64,000 bases of DNA from Prostheceraeus crozeri. Its lineage: Eukaryota; Platyhelminthes; Polycladida; Euryleptidae. Shown here in pieces: positions 57,576 to 64,000 of the stretch. The notes beneath the pieces were generated by a model that saw only the letters and a program-made list of their open reading frames with translations, was not told the DNA's origin and searched no databases. The DNA lies in assembly GCA_907163375.1 (NCBI GenBank), contig CAJQUW010003414.1:124001-188000 (forward strand), read 5' to 3'. The translations under genes were made by a program, and so were the position numbers. The number at the start of each line of letters is the position of its first letter. Position 1 is the stretch's first letter.

Positions 57576-59729
57576 CTACGTATAGGCTACAAGAGCCATT
57601 TTCGTATCTACAGACAGTTGATTTTCAAAATCTGGCAAAGAGTCAAACAAGGTACAGTTCTCTTCCGTCATATTTAAAACACATTTAGCACACGTATGTC
57701 CTGAATCTTCAACATCAACAGTTCCAGTCAGTCTCAACAAAAGTTTTGTCTTCTGAATTGCTACCTTTTTTAAGACCTGCTGTAGTGTAATGAAGTAAGT
57801 ACCACCTGAACCTTGTCTCAATTTTCCGAAAACTTTTTCCAGGTGATCTGTCGTGAAATTTGCCAACATGACGAATTCATGTCTTAATCCTAACAGATAA
57901 ATGGATAGATCAACAAGTCCACGACAAGTATGGAAGAAGTTTGCGGCTGTGTCACGAGTCAATTATTTATAACATGTAGATGATGTCTCTGGAAACATAC
58001 TTGAGATTATGGTGCTCAAATCAAGCAACCTTTGAAGACTTTCATCGTTGAAGTTTCGTATAACAGCTCTATCTGGACTACGCCTCATTTATATCAAGAA
58101 ATGGACGTTGACAATGCTCCAAAACTGAACTAATTTCTCAATGAATGAAACAGTTCCTTCAGCATTAGTGATATCAGGATGCGCTTTCAAAGCAGCACAC
58201 GTTTCTTCACAAAACACCTGTAAACAAGTCGACACTCGCTGCCTTTCAATTGGCTTTGGACTTACAGCAACTTCAGATAATCTTGACATTTTAATGAGTT
58301 GTTTTGACTCGATTCGGTGGAGCCGCTTTATGTCTGACCATCTAGCTGTCTTTTTACTCGAATCTCCGCATTCAATATATTGCAACTGTTGGGTGACCTC
58401 TGTAATCCAATTATTGCGGACACATTTAAGTAGGTGGACATCATAATCAAAAAGCAAGAACATTCCATCCCTAGTTCTCCAAGGAGTTTCGTCATTGGTT
58501 TCAAACAATTTGTAGAATGATTGGTTCACTCGATTTCCATCACATACAACAGCAACGATAGAAGCGCCAATCTCACCGATACACATGTATTCCAGAATTA
58601 ATTTTACTTGTTCGTAAAGAAAGTCAGCCGTGAGATTCCTAACAGGTAGCATTTTGCAAAGAAACTTGGGTCCACCGAAAAGAGGAACAATCATAAAGCT
58701 CAAAATCGTATTTTACAAAACCTCGGGATTGTTGACTGCTTTTCCAAAAACGTAACATCCATGAAACTACAGGATCGATTTTACGTAGGATCGATCGTCT
58801 AACAAGAGCACACAATTCTTTTGGCGATCATCGGAAATATTCGCGAGGACTGTTTTCATAAAAGAGAAATCATCCAGGCTATTCACTTTTGAGGTAAGTC
58901 GTGTTAGTGTGCTTCTGCTTGGTAGCTCAAAATCTTGCCTTAGACGTTCATAGAGACTACGTGAAATGGAGAAATATTCGAATGCTCGTACAATCGAAGA
59001 TACAGAATACTTTTGTCTCCGACAAAAGTTACACCCATCGAATCAACCAAATGATGAACAACACCCTGCTTATGCGAAATTACTAACGAGCTTAAGAAAT
59101 GGATAGCATCTTCCATCAACGACCATCTGTTCAGTTTTGTTATACGATTTTGCGATAATGAAGCGATCGATGCTCTTATACCACAATGAAAACTTTCGAA
59201 TGTAAAGTCATCATTTATCTTTATGAGAAAGATCGGTATTCCTGTTTCATTTACGTAGCGAACAGAAAGAATGGAGAATTGATTATCATTAAGGAAAACG
59301 GTACATTCAGAATCGCTAATATTCAAATCTAGATCTCGTAAACGTAAAATTTCACTCAGATCACTGATTACATCTTTTGCATTGAATCTATGCAGTTCAT
59401 CTGATAGAGTATTCCTCACTTCTGCACTCACTTTCGTAGTTTTTCTTTTCGCTGGTGGCGGAGTGGGTATAAGACTAGGCTCAACACACACAAATATGGA
59501 TGGTGGACCGATAGGTCCATCTCTTCCATGAACTTTGATCGTAGGATAATTAGCCGGTCAGTGTCTTTCACATACAACTGTGTTAGAGCTTTCCGGCAGA
59601 TCACTTCTCGGAATGGCGGCAATCCATCGAGCACGTTCCTCAGGATCTTTCGGTAGACGGAAAAGTACTCTCCTTGTTGGAATCATCATAATTTCCATTA
59701 CACTGGGAAACACAACATTTGCGGCCCAT
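57576..59729 (-). pseudogene. P-element-type transposase with N-terminal THAP domain
   Basis: ATG near 59729 starts MGRKCCVSQCNGNYDDSNKE. After a frameshift it continues LFRLPKDPEERARWIAAIPR, VVCERHWPANYPTIKV and GPPSIFVCVEPSLIPTPPP: a complete C2CH THAP domain with its PPSIF box. The body follows: DVISDLSEILRLRDLDL, LSSLVISHKQGVVHHLVD, then PSRSTLTRLTSKVNSLDDFS, VAVVCDGNRVNQSFYKLF and DVHLLKCVRNNW, and finally TTDHLEKVFGKLRQGSGGTY with KVAIQKTKLLLRL. These are landmark segments of the P-element/THAP9 transposase. It binds transposon ends and cuts DNA in intact relatives. Several frame breaks; no clear TIRs found. Confidence 0.88.
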
Positions 59730-59751
59730 TAACAGACGTGAATTGAATATG

Positions 59752-60056
59752 GACTGCACTACATGCAGATAGATCACAGATGCCGGGCGCCCTGTAGAGT
59801 AGACAGACTGAAGCTCGATCCGATGGCGTGTATAGTAGAGAAGATAGACTGCACTAAATCACAGATGCCGGGCGCCCTGTAAAGTAGACAGACTGAAGCT
59901 CGATCCGATGCCGTGTATAGTAGAGAAGATAGACTGCACTAAATCACAGATGCCGGGCGCCCTGTAAAGTAGACAGACTGAAGCTCGATCCGATGCCGTG
60001 TATAGTAGAGAAGATAGACTGCACTAAATCACAGATGCCGGGCGCCCTGTAGAGAA
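59752..60056. repeat. 85-bp GC-rich tandem repeat, about four units
   Basis: Units start at about 59752 (with a 10-bp expansion), 59846, 59931 and 60016, and carry GATGCCGGGCGCCCTGTA (palindrome GGGCGCCC) and GAAGCTCGATCCGATG. The last unit is partial. The array begins 23 bp upstream of the P-type transposase start codon, at the position of a promoter or 5' UTR. Base composition contrasts with the AT-rich surroundings. Confidence 0.92.
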
Positions 60057-60389
60057 GAGATTATACTTAAGACACAGAAGATGTCCGATCACGGTGTCGA
60101 ATAGAGAACACGAACCGCAGTACTGTGCTATTCAAGTTGCGTTGCATTAGGGAACAACGCAGACGTCCGAATATTGAGCTGTCATTAGTCAATGCACCAT
60201 GCCTTAGGTCATTGTTAACCGGGATCAGCAGCGATCAACAACAGTGCATGAAAGTGACGGCGCTAATTCCCGCCTCCAGTTATCTACTCCAGCTGCACGT
60301 TGAGATGGCCTGTATTATAGCCCGCCTTGTAAGCGTGGCATACAATCTCAAACTTGCTGATAGGGTCATTTACTTGACATTTTCAATAG

Positions 60390-61228
60390 TTTTCATCCTC
60401 ATATAAATTTTACTTATGAATGTGAAGAGCAGGGCAGACTGTCGTTTCTTGATGCTTCTATACAACGCATGCCTGACGGGAAACTGTGTAACACAATGTA
60501 CCGTAAACCAACTTTTTCAGGTGTTTACATGAGCTTTCACAGTTTCGTGCCCATTGCCTACAAAGGAGGCCTTGTCCGTTCTCTATTTATTCGTGCGCTT
60601 CGTATTTGTTCTGATGAAATGTTAGACCAAGAATTCAATGCCATTCGTGCTATTTTGAAGGCTAATGCTTTCCTGAGCACTTGATCGATCAATATAAAGT
60701 TACTGAGATCAATAATGTGTCTGCTGCCACCGTTGAAAGACAGGCTGTTTATGTCAACTTGCCTTTTTATTGTGACAAATCTAGTCTTTTCATTCGCAAA
60801 TCGATCAATAAACTGCTGACCAAGTTTGCTCCTGGCGCAAAACCCAACACTATTTTTAAGACCAACTGTATTCATGTTGCTTCTCCTAAAGATCGTCTGC
60901 CAGTGGCCGTTGTGGTTGTGGTTTTCGTTGTGGTTGTGGATCAACCTATATTGGACGGACATCGCGACCCCTGACAGTTCGAGCGCGGGAGCAAATAGCG
61001 CCAGGTGGTTCTTAAATGGTCATTTAGGAATTTCTCGCTTTGCATTTACTGAACATGTGCTCAGTTGCTGTAGTGTTCCGAATGACCCTATCAGCAAGTT
61101 TGAGATTGCATGCCACGCTTACAATGACCGCATTTTACGTATCCTCGAGGCATTGTTTATTAGCCGTGATAATCCCAACCTGTGCAAGCAAAAGGACCAT
61201 GTGATTTATCTTCGCTTGCCATGGTAAT
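60390..61228 (+). pseudogene. Penelope-like element: RT thumb, linker and GIY-YIG
   Basis: DGKLCNTMYRKPTFSGVYMS, FVPIAYKGGLVRSLFIRALR and ICSDEMLDQEFNAIRAIL are the RT-thumb segment of PLEs. Next come VYVNLPFYCDKSSLFIRKSI and ASPKDRLP. Then, after a frame change within a GTGGTT-rich stretch, CGCGSTYIGRTSRPLTVRAR supplies the GIY-YIG core and its catalytic Arg, followed by AFTEHVLSCCS and HAYNDRILRILEALFISRDN. RT palm absent; at least three frame changes. Confidence 0.85.
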
Positions 61229-61330
61229 CGGGTGACTCACAGTCTGCCGCTGCTATCGCGTGTTGACCTGAATATCAACTTTCTCCTTCTTATAAAATGT
61301 CTATCTTTCAATGTAATTTCACATGCTGGG

Positions 61331-61366
61331 TTACCTTTGACAAGACCAGTCAAAACACGTCAGGTT
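61331..61366 (+). ncRNA. Hammerhead-like motif of the second PLE lineage (U3-A8 variant)
   Basis: ACCT / TTGACAA / GAC-CA-GTC / AAAAC-AC-GTC / AGGT. It has stem I of four pairs, a two-base-pair stem III with AC loop and a GTC cleavage triplet. The inverted copy at 56827-56863 keeps the GAAA. C3 and G8 read U and A in both. The plus copy has also lost G12. Confidence 0.45.
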
Positions 61367-61439
61367 TACATTTTTCTTCCTAATTTCAGTAAACTTTATT
61401 ATGACTTTGAAAGCATCGTGTGCGCTTTTTATTTATAAA

Positions 61440-61721
61440 ATCTTCTGAATTATCAAAATGTCTAACAATCGATGAAAGAGGGTCTTTAATGTTTTTCCCG
61501 TTTATGTCACTAACCATATTCCAAATATTTCGTTTAGACGATTTGCATCTATTTGCCCAATTCTTTTTACATTTTTCAATCAGAACTTTACACTTCTCAC
61601 GCAAAACATTGTAGGCTTGAAAGTTCCCTGATCTGGAAGCAGACCATCTACGATTTATCAAATCTTTTAATTGCGGAGTCATCCAAGGTTTGTCAGAATT
61701 CGATAATGTAACTAAAGTACA
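61440..61721 (-). pseudogene. LINE pre-RT segment, 5' part of the split copy
   Basis: Reads leftward LVTLSNSDKPWMTPQLKDLI, NRRWSASRSGNFQAYN, CKKNWANRCKSSKRNIWNMV and SDINGK: the linker between endonuclease and RT (K-P-W-x-T-x-x-L-K-x-L-I). It continues NSEDFINKK up to the insertion. Its orientation and content show it belongs to the LINE at 55229-56756. The endonuclease is lost where R1 begins. Confidence 0.8.
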
Positions 61722-62029
61722 CTGTAAATCGCTCAATACCAATCAGATGCGAAGGATGCACACCAACATATTTCTTGGTATATTTCTGTATTCTCTTGGT
61801 ATATATTTGTATGCTTTTCGTATGTTATTTCAAATGTGGTATGCTTTACATACCAGCACAATGTTAAAAGAAAGCATATCAATCATGTCCAAAGTATTTT
61901 GATTTAAGGTTTTTTGTCAATAAAGATCACACATATGTTACTACTGTTTCGTTAGTAGTGAGATAATGACATTCAAGCGTCATACTTTCAATAATGAATT
62001 CGATTTTAATACACGTAGTTCTATGGCAT
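61722..62029 (+). repeat. R1 repeat, complete copy
   Basis: About 308 bp from TACACTGTAAATCGC to CTATGGCAT. Reference copy for the family described at 1-333. It interrupts the LINE at its right edge. Confidence 0.75.
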
Positions 62030-62447
62030 TTGACACGCGATCCATAGAACACCTACGTAAGACTTTTTTTATGAATTTGAGATTGAGTGATTTTTATGAA
62101 AAATGGTCAAAATTTTCAAATTTATTTTTGTTGTATTAATTGAATATATGAATCATCATTGATCTTCTGTCCAAATTTCGTGCTAATCTGACAACTATAA
62201 GTACGATATATATCCGTCTGGAAAATAGCAGTTTTTCATAACCTTATAAAAATCTTCATGGAAGTACCCATGAAGTCGGTCGGCGCGTATACACTTATCT
62301 AAACGGAAAATTAAGATTTTTGATACTATAATGGCATCTCTTGAATATAACTATCCTTGCGTTTTAATAAATTAAATAATTCACGTTTTAATGATATTGG
62401 CACCAATTCAAATTTGAGTTGAATAAAATCGATTTCAAAATTTCAGC
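62030..62447. other. No recognisable gene
   Basis: AT-rich spacer between R1 and the next transposase-like gene; no terminal repeat recognised. Confidence 0.35.
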
Positions 62448-64000
62448 ATGAATAGTAGAGAAGACGATATATTCTTTGGTTATGAGTTTTGTGGATCGGA
62501 CAACGATGATGAGAGTCAAGTTGAACAAGGAAATTATGGGTTTTCGGAAGAACCTGAAGGTATATATAGAATAGAATATGACACGACTTACTGTACAGAA
62601 CTAATGATATTAAGAAGAGCAACATGAAGAAAGCAACATTTTTGATGATAGAATACATACTTGGTTTCTTTTATTCCAGATTATGATGGATTGTTCGACA
62701 CTCCTATTTACGAAGATATGGAACAGCAACCAACAACATCAAGCCAACTTCAAGGTAATTGTAGACTTAAAGATTTTGCATGATAGTATTAATTAAGCCT
62801 ATAAAAATACACAAAATTTTGAATTTTTTGAATATCTCTATGAAAGGGCCTTTTTTAAGCAATAAAAATACTGAAAATCTTATGTTAACGAATGAATGGA
62901 GATAATTGAATCGAAAAAGATAATATTTTTAGCTCCTAGACACTGTTTATTGTTTTACATTTTGGAAATTCGTAAGATAGGTGTTCTTTGGAACATCATC
63001 ATTATTGATATATTAAACTTATACTAAATATTTCTTATCTTATTTTTCATCTTTTCTTTATCTTTCAGGTTCCCCAGTAGTCCTCAGTCGTCGAGACCTA
63101 AGCGTGAGCTCCTCCTGAAGCCGAAATAGATTCTAATCACCAATTGATTGAAAGGAAAATGTCCACCGGATGCAAGTGCAACGTTGACCACTACCATGGA
63201 CTATCACCTGATGACATTTATGCTTCTCGTTTGGCTCAGCGTTCTCTTTGTTTTGAGGAACGATCTTTAAGTATTCCAACTACTAAGACTACACCAACGA
63301 AGAGAGTAGTCTTACGCTTTTCAAAAACAGAACGTCTGCAGAGAAGTTTGGGCTTTTTGCAACTACTGCGACATTGATCTTCTAAGGAAATTACAACAAC
63401 ATTATGATGAACGTGGAATAGAGAAGCGACTCCATCGTCTTTCAGGGAGAGTACCAAAGTGCAAACAGACCATAAACGCTGATGATGGTGTGGCAATCGT
63501 CAACTTTATTGATTATATGGGACGACGATATGCGGAATCCCACATCCAGGATCAGAGTAGGTATTTCTGGAGAGCAACATAACTGCTAAGAAAATGTCCT
63601 GGTTATTCCAATCGCATTACACAAAGCAAGTGTCACAATTCACTTTTCGAAGGATTTGGGTACGCTACAGGCCATTGGTTCAACGTATGACTCCAAGAGT
63701 AGACGTGTACCCTGAATGCAAGCTTTTTCGAGATGAGATCAGAATTGCAAACTCAGTCTCCAGAGCAAATCAAGATGAGGACATTCCATCAGACGAAGAA
63801 AATATCTCGACGGTTATGCTGCAGTTCAAAGCTCACATAGCGTTAGGGGATTTGTCTCGCCAATGTTACTTAAGATGGCAAACTGAAGATATTGGTGATA
63901 CCTGCACCTTCTTGACTGTTGACTTCGCCCAGAACGTTCAACTACTTTCATATGCACGACAAGCGGGACCACTTTACTTCCTAGATCCATACCGAGTCGA
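62448..64000 (+). pseudogene. Transposase-like multi-exon gene of an uncharacterised metazoan family, cut by window end
   Basis: Exon 1 is 62448-62559 (MNSREDDIFFGYEFCGSDND, acidic; donor GAAG/GTATAT). Exon 2 is 62680-62754 (DYDGLFDTPIYEDMEQQPTT; donor CAAG/GTAATT). Exon 3 starts at 63069; all joins are phase 1. Soon after, the frame shifts at about 63116 to ERKMSTGCKCNVDHYHGLSP, ASRLAQRSLCFEERSLSI. Then come LRKLQQHYDERGIEKRLHRL with SGRVPKC, VAIVNFIDYMGRRYAE, and near the edge FLTVDFAQNVQLLSYARQAG and PLYFLDPYRV. This order (Cys-rich start, R-x-H/SG-x-x-R-x-P, F-I-x-x-Y, D-x-A-Q-x-V...Q-x-G-P-x-Y-F) matches a family repeated in animal genomes, related in style to the gene at 46048-48756. 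Several frame breaks suggest decay. Confidence 0.6.

Larger units (their letters stand above)
60268..61438 (+). mobile_element. PLE copy forming the right arm of the composite insertion
   Basis: Carries the PLE coding remnant (60390-61228) and its 3' end, terminating GTGCGCTTTTTATTTATAAA, the inverted counterpart of the left arm at 56757. 60326-60371 is itself the inverse of about 61072-61117, a further internal hairpin. A hammerhead-like motif lies at 61331-61366 with GAAA mutated to AAAA. Confidence 0.75.

Noticed and set aside
56756-61438. Conserved 68-residue ORF present at 56756-56962 and 61232-61438
   Set aside because: It is a translation of the inverted PLE 3' untranslated region, starting at a shared ATG by chance.
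79-61902. Tyr/Cys-rich ORFs at 79-345, 38704-38907 and 61690-61902 as a gene family
   Set aside because: They follow the R1 repeat, have differing frames and orientation and low complexity.

Overview
This is eukaryotic, almost certainly metazoan, DNA. It is AT-rich, has no operon-like gene packing, shows GT-AG exons separated by roughly 10 kb introns, and holds animal extracellular domains (kringle, a probable C-type-lectin-like tail) beside a seven-transmembrane receptor. The transposon mix (Penelope-like elements with GIY-YIG domains, CR1/Jockey-like LINEs, P-element/THAP, mariner, hAT-like, Crypton-like tyrosine recombinase, Gypsy) fits a marine invertebrate, but the species cannot be named from sequence alone.

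Host genes are sparse. Five plus-strand exons (4394-4500, 14085-14313, 24445-24639, 36225-36431, 50094-51070) have good splice sites and mutually compatible phases: 1-0, 0-1, 1-1, 1-1, then a phase-1 start into a terminal 7TM exon. Read as one transcript they would encode a receptor with a CTLD-like module, a complete six-cysteine kringle split over two exons, and a rhodopsin-like 7TM bundle. The other host candidate is a minus-strand coiled-coil exon near 51.4 kb.

The rest is mostly mobile DNA. From 0 to 11.2 kb: a dispersed repeat, a CR1-like LINE remnant, and two Penelope-like elements (PLEs), each between direct repeats (pLTRs). The second PLE is split by a 3.35 kb TIR element whose removal restores its reading frame. 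From 11.5 to 12.9 kb: a 43-bp satellite of 34 units. From 16.5 to 24.3 kb: a 198-bp hairpin MITE, a second TIR element, a long inverted repeat, a full-length mariner-type relic, a LINE tail and a THAP gene. From 24.9 to 36 kb: a second copy of the TIR element, R2 repeats, a two-membrane-span ORF, a Gypsy 3' end with its LTR, and a tyrosine-recombinase element with candidate recombination sites. From 37 to 44.5 kb: a LINE fragment, a hAT-like element with a perfect 8-bp target duplication, and a 1 kb palindrome. From 44.6 to 49.4 kb: a TIR transposon with a spliced, uncharacterised transposase-like gene. From 53 to 62 kb: a PLE tail with a hammerhead ribozyme motif, and a LINE split by a composite of inverted PLE ends enclosing a P-element relic and 85-bp tandem repeats. 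From 62.4 kb to the edge: a second transposase-like gene family, cut by the window.

Most interesting: the phase-compatible CTLD-kringle-7TM exon series, the hammerhead architecture at several PLE ends including a U3-A8 core variant, and the direct palindromic sites flanking the tyrosine recombinase.
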